Positions 53,537 to 61,578 are shown, numbered from the stretch's first letter. The stretch is DNA of 64,000 nt from CAYPEL01 sp036479985 (GCA_965224815.1 CBDDAF010000003.1:2356001-2420000), one strand, 5' to 3'. Notes: a model not told the origin generated them from the letters alone. Made by a program: numbers and translations.

Positions 53537-54148
53537 TTAAGCTTCAACCTGAGAAGCCAACTCCAGATAAGCCACATGCAACTTATCAAGTTCACGATAA
53601 AAATGATCCATATTGCCATCATTGATGACCACATCATCAGCCACAGCTAAGCGCTCTTCCCGGCTCGCCTGACTGGCTAACACCGCTTCGATTTGTGATT
53701 TATCCAAACCGTCACGTTCGGCAACCCATTCATACTGGTTACCTTCTAATGTATCGATAACCAGAATACGATCAAGCTCGATTGGGTAACGGGTTTCCAC
53801 TAATAACGGAATAACGATCAGGCAATAAGGTGTTTTTGCCTGCAAAGCCCGTTCAGTCGCGCGGTCACGAATACGGGGGTGCAGTATGTCTTCCAGTTGC
53901 AGCCGTTTGGTGGTGTCGCTGAAAACCAGTTCACGTACAGCATCACGATTTAATTGGCCATCAGTATCCAGTACCTGATCACCAAACAGTTTAATGATTT
54001 CCTGCAAGCCAGATTCACCCGGTACAACCAGTTCGCGGGAAAGAATATCGGTATCGATAATAGGCACGCCCAGTGCCGCAAAATAATCCGAGGCGGTGGT
54101 TTTGCCGCTGCCAATACCGCCCGTAAGGCCTATGCGCAACGCACTCAT
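53537..54148 (-). CDS. coaE: Dephospho-CoA kinase
   Basis: A 203-residue P-loop kinase, last step of coenzyme A synthesis. Walker A is IGLTGGIGSGKTTASDYF near 6-23. IIDTDILSRELVVPGESGL near 30-48 and LEDILHPRIRDRA near 81-93 follow. Its ATG directly abuts the pilD stop, so it is the distal gene of the pil operon as in Pseudomonas. Confidence 0.95.
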   Translation of the reverse strand: MSALRIGLTGGIGSGKTTASDYFAALGVPIIDTDILSRELVVPGESGLQEIIKLFGDQVLDTDGQLNRDAVRELVFSDTTKRLQLEDILHPRIRDRATERALQAKTPYCLIVIPLLVETRYPIELDRILVIDTLEGNQYEWVAERDGLDKSQIEAVLASQASREERLAVADDVVINDGNMDHFYRELDKLHVAYLELASQVEA

Positions 54149-55024
54149 TCAGCTGCCCAGTCCTGAGAAATTCATATAGGAGGTTTTTATCTGTTCACCC
54201 CAGAGCATAGCAATCCAGCCTGCGGCAGCCAGATAAGGCCCAAAAGGAATCGGTGTCTGCCGGTCGCGTCCCTGCACCGTAATAAGCAGTACACCCACCA
54301 CCGCACCCACCAGTGACGACAGCAGAATCACAATCGGCAGCGCTTGCCAGCCGAGCCACGCACCCAGTAAAGCCAGCAGTTTGAAATCACCAAAGCCCAT
54401 GCCTTCCTTACCGGTCACCAGTTTGAAAACCTGGTAGACAATCCATAAAGATAAATACCCGGCGATAGCGCCGATCAGCGCCGTGCGCATGTCAGCAAAA
54501 AGAGGAAACAGGCTCAGCGTCAGGCCCAGCCACAAAAATGGCAGGGTGATGGCATCGGGTAGTAACTGGGTATCAAAATCAATCACGCTCAAAGCAATCA
54601 AGGCCCAGGTTAAAACCAGTGCGGCCAGTGCCTGCCAGCCAAAGCCAAAGTGCCAGGCAACGACGACTGACAGCAGGGCGGTAACCAGTTCTATAACTGG
54701 ATAGCGGATCGAAATGGTTGTTTTACAGTCTGCACATTTCCCACGCAGCAACAGCCAGCTAATGACCGGAATGTTTTCATAAAAACGAATTTTGTGACCA
54801 CAGCCTGGACAAGTGGAGGCTGGTTTGGACAAAGAAAGTGGTTCTGCCTCTGCATCGCTTTCCTGCTCCAGATACTCACGGCACTGTGCCTGCCAGTCGC
54901 GCTCCATCATTTTCGGCAGGCGCAGAATGACCACGTTCAGAAAGCTGCCCACCATCAATCCCAGCACAAAAACGGTACTGAGAAAAAAGATAGGAGTAGA
55001 TTGGAGGAGGTTAACCAGTTCCAT
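54149..55024 (-). CDS. pilD: Prepilin peptidase/N-methyltransferase
   Basis: A 291-residue bifunctional membrane enzyme, starting MELVNLLQSTP; an upstream in-frame start at 55066 would add 14 unconserved residues. Zinc pairs CPGC and CADC flank ENIPVISWLLLRG. The aspartic protease residues lie in VIDFDTQLLPD and in the GxGD motif EGMGFGDFKLLALLG. It processes the PilA prepilin (58393-58803). Part of pilB-pilC-pilD-coaE. Confidence 0.95.
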   Translation of the reverse strand: MELVNLLQSTPIFFLSTVFVLGLMVGSFLNVVILRLPKMMERDWQAQCREYLEQESDAEAEPLSLSKPASTCPGCGHKIRFYENIPVISWLLLRGKCADCKTTISIRYPVIELVTALLSVVVAWHFGFGWQALAALVLTWALIALSVIDFDTQLLPDAITLPFLWLGLTLSLFPLFADMRTALIGAIAGYLSLWIVYQVFKLVTGKEGMGFGDFKLLALLGAWLGWQALPIVILLSSLVGAVVGVLLITVQGRDRQTPIPFGPYLAAAGWIAMLWGEQIKTSYMNFSGLGS

Positions 55025-55037
55025 GTGGTGAGATTGT

Positions 55038-55063
55038 ACTCCACGACCGCATGGCCGTGGAGT
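55038..55063. promoter_or_regulatory. Hairpin in the pilC-pilD gap
   Basis: ACTCCACG and CGTGGAGT around a 10-base loop, in the 48-bp gap just before pilD. Without a T run it is more likely an RNA-processing or attenuating hairpin than a full terminator. Confidence 0.4.
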
Positions 55064-55072
55064 CAAATATAA

Positions 55073-56296
55073 TTAAACGACAGCGCCGAGTTTGAAGATC
55101 GGCAGGTACATGGCGATGATCAGACCACCGACCAGAACACCCAGTACAGACATAATCAAGGGTTCGAGCAGGCTGCTCAAGCTATCAACCGCGTCATCAA
55201 CTTCTGTTTCGTAGAAATCAGCCACTTTAGCGAGCATGGCATCCAGTGAGCCGGATTCTTCACCAATTGCCACCATTTGGTTCACCATATTTGGAAACAG
55301 GCCAGTCTGAGTCATCGCAAGAGTCAGCTGTTGACCGGTTGCAACACTGTCTCGCATTTCCAGAATGGCTTCCTTGTAAACTTCGTTGCCGGCTGCACCT
55401 GCAACCGATTCCATAGCTTCAACTAATGGCACACCGGCGGCAAACATAGTTGACATGGTGCGTGCGTAACGGGCGATAATAGATTTAGTAATGATTTCAC
55501 CCATGATCGGGAGTTTAAGTACTAACCGATCCAGGCCATGCCGGAATTTGGGTGAGCGCAGTTTGGCCTGACCTAAGCCATAAATTGCGCCTACGATAAT
55601 AATGAGAGCTACCCACCAATATTTTTGCATCCATTCGGAGATACCAATAACAAACATAGTAAAAGCAGGTAAATCGGCACCAAAACTTGAAAATATTTCC
55701 TGGAACTGTGGAACTACGAAAAGTAGTAAGATGGTAGTGACAATAAAGGCTACGACAACAACTGCAATTGGGTAAAACAGTGCTTTCTTAATTTTTGCCT
55801 TCATGTTTTCAGTTTTTTCTTTATAGGTTGCAATTTTGTCTAGCAAACCTTCAAGGATACCGGCTTGTTCACCTGCTTGTATCAGGTTGCATACTAATTC
55901 ATCAAAATACAACGGATGCTTGGCAAGTGTGTCTGACAAAGTGCTGCCAGATTCAACATCACTTTTTATCGACAGAATCAGTTCCTGCATGGACGGGTTT
56001 TCATGACCACGGCCGATGATTTCAAATGACTGCACTAGTGGTACGCCAGCGCCCATCATCGTGGATAACTGGCGCATAAAGATTGCAATATCCTTTGGAA
56101 CGATAGCTTTCTTTTTGGCGCTACTCATCAGGGCTGACTTTTTCTTAACCTTGATAGGTGCAATACCCTGGCGACGTAGTTCGGCTTTTACAATGGAAGG
56201 ACTATTGGCCCGTGATTCTCCCTTGAGCTTTTTACCCTTCTTGTCTGTACCTTCCCAGGCAAATGTACTTAGTTTGATTGCTGCTGCTTGTGCCAT
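55073..56296 (-). CDS. pilC: Type IV pilus inner-membrane platform protein PilC
   Basis: A 407-residue GspF-family protein with two homologous cytoplasmic domains and three membrane helices (near 177-197, 225-245 and 375-400). FMRQLSTMMGAGVPLVQSFE near 74-93 and ARTMSTMFAAGVPLVEAMES near 278-297 are the duplicated motif. It couples the PilB motor to pilin assembly. 3 bp after the pilB stop. Confidence 0.96.
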   Translation of the reverse strand: MAQAAAIKLSTFAWEGTDKKGKKLKGESRANSPSIVKAELRRQGIAPIKVKKKSALMSSAKKKAIVPKDIAIFMRQLSTMMGAGVPLVQSFEIIGRGHENPSMQELILSIKSDVESGSTLSDTLAKHPLYFDELVCNLIQAGEQAGILEGLLDKIATYKEKTENMKAKIKKALFYPIAVVVVAFIVTTILLLFVVPQFQEIFSSFGADLPAFTMFVIGISEWMQKYWWVALIIIVGAIYGLGQAKLRSPKFRHGLDRLVLKLPIMGEIITKSIIARYARTMSTMFAAGVPLVEAMESVAGAAGNEVYKEAILEMRDSVATGQQLTLAMTQTGLFPNMVNQMVAIGEESGSLDAMLAKVADFYETEVDDAVDSLSSLLEPLIMSVLGVLVGGLIIAMYLPIFKLGAVV

Positions 56297-56299
56297 GAT

Positions 56300-58045
56300 T
56301 TAGTCCTTGGTAACGCGGTTAATTTCATCGAGGCTGGTCACACCAGCTTTCACTTTGTTGAGGCCGGATTCACGCAGGTCGGCAATACCTTCTTTTTTGG
56401 CCTGGTCGGCAATATCCAGGGCATTGCCATTTTCCATAATAATTCGTCCTATCGCTTCGGAAACCGGCAAGACCTGGTAGACACCCACTCGTCCCTTGTA
56501 GCCGTCGGCGCACTGATCACAACCAACCGGGCCGTAGACTTTCAGATCTTTGATATCTTCTTCAGTGAAGCCTTCTTCAAGTAAGGCTTCTTTAGGTATA
56601 TCGGCCGGTTGCTTGCAGTTATTACATAAACGTCTGGCAAGACGCTGGGCAATGATCAAATTCACAGAAGAGGCGATGTTGTAAGGCGGTATACCCATAT
56701 TTGCCAAACGGGTCAGGGTCTGAGGCGCATCATTAGTATGCAAGGTAGACATAACCATATGACCGGTCTGCGCGGCCTTGATGGCAATTTCAGCGGTTTC
56801 CAGGTCACGAATTTCACCCACCATAATGATGTCTGGATCCTGGCGTAGAAAAGCACGCAAAGCCGTGGCAAAAGTCAGGCCTGCCTTGGGATTCATATGA
56901 CACTGGTTGATCCCGGTCAGGTTGATTTCAACCGGGTCTTCACAGGTCGAGATATTGCGGTCTTCGGTATTGAGTATATTCAGGCCAGTATAGAGAGAAA
57001 CCGTTTTACCGGAACCGGTCGGCCCGGTAACCAGAATCATTCCATAGGGTTTATTCAAATTTTCCAGGTAGAGTTGCTTCTGTACTTCTTCGTAACCCAG
57101 GGCATCGATGCCAAGTTGTGCGCTGGTAGGATCAAGAATACGCATGACTATTTTTTCGCCGAACAGCGTCGGGCAGGAACTGACACGAAAATCGATGGAG
57201 CGTTTTTTGGACAGCTTCATTTTGATGCGGCCATCCTGTGGTGCACGCCGTTCGGCAATGTCCATTTTGCTCATCACCTTGATTCGGGAAACCAGTCGGG
57301 TGGCCATAGCGACAGGCGGTGAGGCAACTTCCTGCAAAACCCCATCCTGACGGTAACGAATACGGAATGACTTTTCATAGGGCTCGACATGAATATCGGA
57401 CGCACCCCGATTGATCGCATCGAGCATTACCTTATTGACGAAGCGTACGATGGGTGCGTCATCAATGTCGGCATCGGCCTTGTCATCCTGGGCATCGATA
57501 TCATCGCCGCCAGTGATGTCAAGATTGTCCAGGTCTTCATCCAGTAAGTCGGACATGGAAGAAACAGCAGAATCCAATGCTTTTTCGATGGCCTTTGTAA
57601 GCTTGTCTTCTTCAACCAGAATGGCTTCAGTGCTGATGCCGGTGTTGAACTTGATTTCATCCAGCGCCTGGAAATTGGTCGGATCCGAAACGCCGACAAA
57701 CAAGCGGTTGCCACGTCTAAATAGGGGTAGGGCATGGTGCTGGCGGACTAATTTTTCATCGACCAGAGAGATGGGCGCATTTTCAAGCTCGAGGACGTCC
57801 ATATCCAGCAATGGTACCCCGAACTCATGAGAGGCAGCCGCTGCAATTGCGGTGCTATTGATTAGCTTGTTTTCGACCAGATAGCTGACAAACGGCGTCT
57901 TGCTTTTCAGTGCCTTTTCGTAAGCTTCAACAGCTTGTTCATCGGCAAGCAGATTATCTACTACCAGTCGGCGGGCCAGCCCACTGAGTTGTGTTGTCGG
58001 ATTGGGTGTTGCCATGTCGTTGAACAGTATCCCTGTTGAGTTCAT
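56300..58045 (-). CDS. pilB: Type IV pilus assembly ATPase PilB
   Basis: A 581-residue GspE-type motor. Walker A GPTGSGKT is at 341-348, followed by the Asp box and TFATALRAFLRQDPDIIMVG with Walker B EIRDLETAEIAIKAAQTGH. A zinc site is formed by CNNC and CDQC near 470-510. The N-terminal domain binds regulators such as c-di-GMP or FimX in relatives. Drives pilus extension. Two starts (residue 1 or Met11) are possible. Confidence 0.96.
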   Translation of the reverse strand: MNSTGILFNDMATPNPTTQLSGLARRLVVDNLLADEQAVEAYEKALKSKTPFVSYLVENKLINSTAIAAAASHEFGVPLLDMDVLELENAPISLVDEKLVRQHHALPLFRRGNRLFVGVSDPTNFQALDEIKFNTGISTEAILVEEDKLTKAIEKALDSAVSSMSDLLDEDLDNLDITGGDDIDAQDDKADADIDDAPIVRFVNKVMLDAINRGASDIHVEPYEKSFRIRYRQDGVLQEVASPPVAMATRLVSRIKVMSKMDIAERRAPQDGRIKMKLSKKRSIDFRVSSCPTLFGEKIVMRILDPTSAQLGIDALGYEEVQKQLYLENLNKPYGMILVTGPTGSGKTVSLYTGLNILNTEDRNISTCEDPVEINLTGINQCHMNPKAGLTFATALRAFLRQDPDIIMVGEIRDLETAEIAIKAAQTGHMVMSTLHTNDAPQTLTRLANMGIPPYNIASSVNLIIAQRLARRLCNNCKQPADIPKEALLEEGFTEEDIKDLKVYGPVGCDQCADGYKGRVGVYQVLPVSEAIGRIIMENGNALDIADQAKKEGIADLRESGLNKVKAGVTSLDEINRVTKD

Positions 58046-58342
58046 GTCTTCCGTGACAGGCTTGGCACTTTAGCGCAGATTGCAACCAAAGCACACCTGT
58101 GGATTTCAAAATAGCCAGCCACGGTAAAGTTAATAGTGCTGGTTGAGTTTTTCGACCTATGTAACAGAATCTTTAATGATCAAGACTGAATGGTATAACT
58201 GAATAATGTTCAGAAAGAGCAACTTGGAGGATAGGGGAGTGCATCCTGGAGATGTTAAAAAAAGATCCCTCGTAATGAGGAGTCCGTTTTAGTGATCAAT
58301 AGAGTCTGACACCATTGATTTTGTGATTAATAATAAAGAAAA
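58046..58342. other. pilA-pilB intergenic region, no gene seen
   Basis: About 300 bp upstream of pilB. It should carry a pilB promoter, since a terminator lies just beyond it, but I see no clear boxes and no ORF with a ribosome site. Confidence 0.4.
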
Positions 58343-58371
58343 GCCCCGCACGAGTATCTATTGTGCGGGGC
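58343..58371. terminator. Rho-independent terminator of pilA (bidirectional form)
   Basis: GCCCCGCAC and GTGCGGGGC around an 11-base loop, with TTTTCTT following on each strand. It lies 21 bp past the pilA stop and explains high separate expression of pilin from pilBCD. Confidence 0.9.
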
Positions 58372-58392
58372 TTTTCTTATCAGCTTATGCGT

Positions 58393-58803
58393 TTAAGCTC
58401 GGCATTCAGCTGGTACATATGCCTCATTGGTAGTAGTGGCGCAAACCCAGGTTATTGGATTGCCGAGACCAGCTGTTGGTGCTAAAGTTAATGCTGTATT
58501 GCCACCCGTTACATCCATGAGAACGGATATGATGCCAGTTGCACACGTCACTGAAGTAACTGCACCTGTAGCACCAAGATTGGTGATGCCATCACAACTA
58601 TTGGCGTCGACAACACCGCCATTATTAGCAATATTTTCACTTACTGTAGCTTTGAAGCCACCAGCCAGTGACAGGCCTTCAGTTACACGTGCACGGATGG
58701 TGTAATCCTGATAAGCAGGCAGCGCAATCGCGGCCAAAATACCAATGATCGCCACAACGATCATCAATTCGATAAGGGTAAAACCCTGTTGTGCTTTCTT
58801 CAT
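58393..58803 (-). CDS. pilA: Type IV major pilin PilA
   Basis: A 136-residue prepilin. The leader MKKAQQG is cut before Phe8, and the mature start FTLIELMIVVAIIGILAAIA has Glu5. The globular part has four cysteines (NSCDG, VTCAT, WVCAT, AECRA), the last pair probably closing the C-terminal D-loop. It is processed by PilD and assembled by PilB/PilC next door. A sigma-54 type promoter lies upstream. Confidence 0.95.
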   Translation of the reverse strand: MKKAQQGFTLIELMIVVAIIGILAAIALPAYQDYTIRARVTEGLSLAGGFKATVSENIANNGGVVDANSCDGITNLGATGAVTSVTCATGIISVLMDVTGGNTALTLAPTAGLGNPITWVCATTTNEAYVPAECRA

Positions 58804-58909
58804 GAGTAAATCCTCTTAAGTTAAAAAATAAAGTTACATGTCTGAAGCGGGTCCAGTACTGGTGGGTTTGTGACCCGGATCAGTTCGACTAACTTCTGCT
58901 TAGGGTTAA

Positions 58910-58925
58910 AGCAGCATCCGTGCCA
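58910..58925 (-). promoter_or_regulatory. Sigma-54 promoter of pilA
   Basis: On the minus strand TGGCACGGATGCTGCT matches the -24/-12 consensus (TGGCAC-N5-TTGC) with one mismatch in the -12 box. It would give a leader of roughly 95 bases before the pilA ATG. RpoN/PilR control of pilA is established in Pseudomonas and relatives. Confidence 0.75.
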
Positions 58926-59231
58926 GTTTTCCGGCAGGTGGCCGTTTCGGGGTTGAAAATATCGGTTGAAATCCTGATTAAATTATTTAAAACAATAAGT
59001 TAACAGAATTTTATTGAAGGCTATTGGCGAGTGTGCATGATGGTTTCCTCCCTGATAAGTGGTCATTTCTTCCTTGAATCAAGCATAAAATATTGACGTA
59101 TTTTGTTTCCAGGTGACGTAGCGTGTCACATTTTCAGGGTTGCTGCCAACTGGTTGCTATTTCCTACTCTATAAACGCGCGGATAGGATAATGAAGGAAT
59201 CCGGCAGAAATAAGTCAGTAAACCATGCTAT
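58926..59231. other. Region upstream of pilA, no gene seen
   Basis: About 300 bp between the pilA promoter and the first toxin-antitoxin module. GTGAC and GTCAC arms around 7 bases near 59114-59130 could be an activator site; otherwise I find nothing to call. Confidence 0.35.
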
Positions 59232-59250
59232 AGTTGCAATAGGTGCAACT
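59232..59250. promoter_or_regulatory. Operator of toxin-antitoxin module 1
   Basis: AGTTGCA and TGCAACT with a 5-base spacer, ending 15 bp before the antitoxin ATG. A perfect 7-base dyad in this place is expected for autorepression by the RHH antitoxin. Confidence 0.6.
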
Positions 59251-59265
59251 TGGTAGGACTGTTAT

Positions 59266-59541
59266 ATGAAAGCGACAATGGGCGTTAAGCTGGAAGACGA
59301 AACCCGGAACCGATTGAAGGTGCTTGGAAAACGGAAAGAACGTTCGCCTCATTGGTTAATGCTACGCGCCATTCTGGAATATCTGGATCGTGAAGAAGCC
59401 TATGAAAGTGAAAAACAGGAAGACTTCCAGCGCTGGCAGCAGTATCTGGACACAGGCGAAGCCATCAGCCATGAGAAAGTGAAAACCAGGCTTAATGATC
59501 TTGCGGCCAGGGCGCGCAAGCAGGCCAAAAAGGCCGAATGA
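59266..59541 (+). CDS. Ribbon-helix-helix antitoxin (module 1)
   Basis: A 91-residue protein with MGVKLEDETRNRLKVLGKRK near 4-23 and SPHWLMLRAILEYLDREE near 26-43, the strand-helix-helix of CopG/ParD-like regulators. The charged C-terminal half should wrap the toxin. It overlaps the toxin gene by 4 bp. First gene of the island beyond pilA. Confidence 0.85.
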   Translation: MKATMGVKLEDETRNRLKVLGKRKERSPHWLMLRAILEYLDREEAYESEKQEDFQRWQQYLDTGEAISHEKVKTRLNDLAARARKQAKKAE

Positions 59542-59822
59542 AAATACATTGGCTGCCTGAGGCGCTACAGGATGTTGAGCGGTTATATGAATTTCTTGTC
59601 GAAAAAGATCCCGGTGCGGCGGCTCGTGCCATGGGCGTTATTCTGGAAGGAGTGGATAGTCTCGAAGCTATGCCCAAAATTGGCAGGCCAATAGATGACA
59701 ATACAGGTCGGAGAGAGTTTTACCTGCCATTTGGCGCTGGGGCCTATGTGTTGCGCTACAAGTTAGATGAAAGAGCCGTGGTGATAATCCGTGTTTGGCA
59801 TAGCCGTGAACATAGGAAATAG
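59538..59822 (+). CDS. RelE/ParE family toxin (module 1)
   Basis: A 94-residue RelE/ParE-fold protein: IHWLPEALQDVERLYEFLVE near 3-22, the central PKIGRPIDD near 51-59, and VLRYKLDERAVVIIRVWHSR near 71-90, the terminal strand motif of the family. ParE members poison gyrase and RelE members cut mRNA; which applies here is not decided by sequence. Overlaps its antitoxin by 4 bp. Confidence 0.88.
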   Translation: MKIHWLPEALQDVERLYEFLVEKDPGAAARAMGVILEGVDSLEAMPKIGRPIDDNTGRREFYLPFGAGAYVLRYKLDERAVVIIRVWHSREHRK

Positions 59823-59835
59823 TTTTATAGGTCGG

Positions 59836-59893
59836 GTTAGCGTGAGCGTAACCCGACAAGGTACTGAATCCGTTGGGTTACGCTCACGCTAAC
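59836..59893. repeat. Inverted repeat GTTAGCGTGAGCGTAACCC
   Basis: GTTAGCGTGAGCGTAACCC at 59836 is exactly complemented by GGGTTACGCTCACGCTAAC ending at 59893. It lies between modules 1 and 2, which converge there. Such GGGTTACGC elements are common intergenic repeats. Confidence 0.8.
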
Positions 59894-59968
59894 TACAGAA
59901 TGTGGAAATACACCATTTCACGGATTAATCAGAGACTCATAAAGGTGCTGGTTAAGATAAAAGACGTG

Positions 59969-60328
59969 TCATGCCGCTTTGGTTAGTCCCGCATGGATCA
60001 CTATCTCATCATAGGGTGCAGATAATACGTCCTTTTTACCCTTTACTATCAATCCAAGCTCTTCCAGATTGCTGACATCGGTATAAACATTTTTATAATC
60101 TCTGCTTAATGTCTGCGCTAGTTGATGGGTATTCAGGCTGTCCTGATGTTGTGCCACGTAACGTAAGAGTTCGAGGCGTTTCTCTGTGATGGTTGAAAAC
60201 AGGTCTTTAATACTGCCGAAAGAAATCCGTGGTTTGACAGTCTTTCCGGTTTCGGCTCGATGCCAGGTTTCTACGGCTGTCTTAAGCGCATCGCTGGAAT
60301 GCATGATTTCAATTTCAAGGCGCTTCAC
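59969..60328 (-). CDS. TumA-like HTH antitoxin (module 2)
   Basis: About 119 residues from the GTG at 60328, two bases after the toxin stop and preceded by GGGAG; an upstream TTG/ATG would lie inside the toxin gene. RISFGSIKDLFSTITEKRLE near 33-52, then TLSRDYKNVYTDVSNLEELG near 75-94, is a winged helix as in MarR-like TumA proteins. Toxin-first gene order matches TumE-TumA systems. Confidence 0.8.
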   Translation of the reverse strand: MKRLEIEIMHSSDALKTAVETWHRAETGKTVKPRISFGSIKDLFSTITEKRLELLRYVAQHQDSLNTHQLAQTLSRDYKNVYTDVSNLEELGLIVKGKKDVLSAPYDEIVIHAGLTKAA

Positions 60329-60330
60329 TG

Positions 60331-60618
60331 TCACCACTCCCAGTCCGCTAACCGGACACAATCGTTACGGAAATCTTCAACAAGTTTTTCTATCGACTGG
60401 AAGCGATAGTGTTCTTCCTGATCGCCATAATGGCGATGATCGCCTTTGCCTGTTTCATTGTCATACCGAACGAAGCAGGTTTGTGCGGTGCCGCAAAAAA
60501 AACGATATTTAAGTCGGTGCGGTCTTTCCGCCGAGACTTCTGGCATTTGCCAGAGCACCATTTCCACGATTACATCATCATGGGTTTCCTTGTGATAGAA
60601 GAGCTTCCTTGCTTTCAT
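60331..60618 (-). CDS. TumE family toxin (DUF6516, module 2)
   Basis: A 95-residue protein: MKARKLFYHKETHDDVIVEM, VLWQMPEVSAERPHRLKYRF, then the family hallmark YDNETGKGDHRHYGDQE near 56-72. The GKGDHRH segment is characteristic of TumE toxins. It is the first gene of a leftward two-gene unit, behind a near-perfect palindrome at 60629. Confidence 0.85.
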   Translation of the reverse strand: MKARKLFYHKETHDDVIVEMVLWQMPEVSAERPHRLKYRFFCGTAQTCFVRYDNETGKGDHRHYGDQEEHYRFQSIEKLVEDFRNDCVRLADWEW

Positions 60619-60628
60619 ATGGTTTTGT

Positions 60629-60650
60629 ACACCATAATGTATTATGGTGT
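60629..60650. promoter_or_regulatory. Operator of toxin-antitoxin module 2
   Basis: ACACCATAATG TATTATGGTGT: nine-base arms around a short centre, 11 bp upstream of the TumE start. Probable TumA binding site. Confidence 0.65.
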
Positions 60651-60730
60651 CAAGAATGGTGGTGCTGGTTATTACTTAGCTAACTATTTGTTTGTGGTAT
60701 CACCCACGGTTAACAGGAATCAGAGCAGAA

Positions 60731-60754
60731 TGGCACTGATTTAAGTCAGTGCCA
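60731..60754. other. Hairpin next to repeat module A
   Basis: TGGCACTGA and TCAGTGCCA around TTTAAG form a perfect 9-bp stem just left of the first 424-bp module. It has no equivalent beside copies B and C, so it is not part of the module. Function unknown. Confidence 0.55.
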
Positions 60755-60870
60755 TATTGGGAAACCCTGAATAAACGGCGGGTTATTTTCCTACGGAATT
60801 ATCAGCATTTTCCGTATTGCTGTTTATTTCAGGCGATGGTTAACTGTTTCCAGGCGGCCAGGGAGGCTGT

Positions 60871-60888
60871 TATTTACGCAAGTAAATA
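60871..60888 (+). ncRNA. Leader hairpin of module A
   Basis: TATTTAC-GCAA-GTAAATA: a perfect 7-bp stem with a GNRA tetraloop, six bases before the AAGGAGG site. In copy B the loop is TCTA with the same stem; in copy C the loop is ATCA and the outer pair changes. Stem kept, loop variable, as for a functional RNA hairpin. Confidence 0.6.
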
Positions 60889-60905
60889 TTTTCAAGGAGG
60901 CGCGT

Positions 60906-61046
60906 ATGACTATGAAATTTCTAAAGGGCGCAGTTTCAAATTGTGCTTCATTCAGTAGTACTCCAATAGCAGCTTTCTTCTATTTATATATACAACACCA
61001 ATTAGTACCGGCCTGGCTCGGTGTGCAATTGGATCCAGCTATCTAA
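60906..61046 (+). CDS. 46-residue ORF of repeat module A
   Basis: ATG after AAGGAGG (5-base spacing). It begins MTMKFLKGAVSNCASFSSTP, has a hydrophobic middle (IAAFFYLYI), and ends GVQLDPAI. Of its residues MT, K, CASF, PIA and a following F recur in all three copies. I do not recognise the family. The differences between copies A and B change amino acids in about 15 codons and are silent in about 6, which does not show purifying selection, but no frame break occurs in any copy. It may be a leader peptide, a small toxin, or a non-coding frame. Confidence 0.45.
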   Translation: MTMKFLKGAVSNCASFSSTPIAAFFYLYIQHQLVPAWLGVQLDPAI

Positions 61047-61068
61047 CTGATACAAGCACGGGGAATGA

Positions 61069-61182
61069 CCGGGTTCAGAGGGTGAGCGCAGCAAAGTATT
61101 TTATCCTACTGCCAAAAGGATTGGATATTGAGCGCCAAGGAAGGCGTGAGTAGATTGTGTTGCGCTTACCCTCTGAGCCTGG
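61069..61182 (+). ncRNA. 25-bp stem structure at the 3' end of module A
   Basis: CCGGGTTCAGAGGGTGAGCG CAGCA (61069-61093) pairs with 61158-61182. All 25 positions are Watson-Crick or G-U (four G-U), so an RNA copy would fold without a mismatch. The 64-base interior can add CTACT/AGTAG and CGCC/GGCG stems. The structure follows the 46-codon ORF by 22 bp. A structured RNA, an integrase or transposase recognition hairpin, or a long-stem terminator are possible. Confidence 0.5.
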
Positions 61183-61274
61183 TTGATCGTAAAAACTGTG
61201 TTCTGACTCTGATCCGCACTGCATGAGTTGTAACACGTTAGCCGAGCAATTCACCCTATATATGAGGTGATGAA

Positions 61275-61301
61275 TTACCATATTATGGTAAAATATGGTA
61301 A
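61275..61301. promoter_or_regulatory. Operator of toxin-antitoxin module 3
   Basis: TTACCATATT, seven bases, AATATGGTAA: a perfect 10-base dyad, with a third ATGGTAA half-site in the centre. It ends 22 bp before the ParD ATG. Confidence 0.7.
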
Positions 61302-61323
61302 TTTTTATTTTAGGTGCGTAAAG

Positions 61324-61578
61324 ATGGCTAAAAATACCAGTATTAATCTAGGTGAGCATTTTACTACCTTTATCGGTTCACAGATTAAACATGGCCGGTA
61401 TGGCTCTACCAGCGAAGTGGTTAGAGCGGCATTGAGATTACTGGAAAACCAGGAAACCAGACTCCATGCTATACGCGAAAAATTAGCCGCCAGCGAACGG
61501 CAGGCGGATAATGGTGAGTTCGCCAGCTACAGTCTTGAAAAACTGATCGAGGAACTGGATAAGGACAGCACTGCTTAG
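61324..61578 (+). CDS. ParD-type antitoxin (module 3)
   Basis: An 84-residue ribbon-helix-helix protein starting MAKNTSINLGEHFTTFIGSQ with GRYGSTSEVVRAALRLLENQ near 26-45, the ParD/CC2985 signature. The C-terminal helices (residues 46-80) should bind ParE. The ATG at 61324 gives the family N-terminus; longer in-frame starts overlap the operator. Confidence 0.9.
   Translation: MAKNTSINLGEHFTTFIGSQIKHGRYGSTSEVVRAALRLLENQETRLHAIREKLAASERQADNGEFASYSLEKLIEELDKDSTA

Larger units (their letters stand above)
60763..61185 (+). repeat. TA-island repeat module, copy A (about 424 bp)
   Basis: Aligned end to end with 62617-63040. It starts AACCC...CGGCGGGTT (weak stem), then ATTATCAGCATTTTCCGTAT, a 7-bp hairpin, AAGGAGG, a 46-codon ORF, and a 25-bp stem, ending GAGCC(T/C)GGTTG. 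The 5' leader and the 3' stem block are nearly identical between copies, while the ORF has diverged to about 81 percent by my count, without indels. The ends do not form convincing terminal inverted repeats and no transposase is nearby. Confidence 0.85.

Noticed and set aside
60409..60958. Two rightward frames overlapping TumE and module A
   Set aside because: They read through the tumE gene antisense and the hairpin at 60731, lack ribosome sites and resemble no family.
60763..61185. Insertion sequence with terminal inverted repeats
   Set aside because: The ends share only a few bases (AACCC against CAACC) and no transposase frame exists inside.
61041..61243. Integron attC site around the long stem of module A
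   Set aside because: ATCTAAC and ACCTAAC fit the RYYYAAC box in copies A and B, and GTTAGCC near 61237 almost fits GTTRRRY in A, but copy B has no matching right box and the spacing is too long. No integrase is seen.
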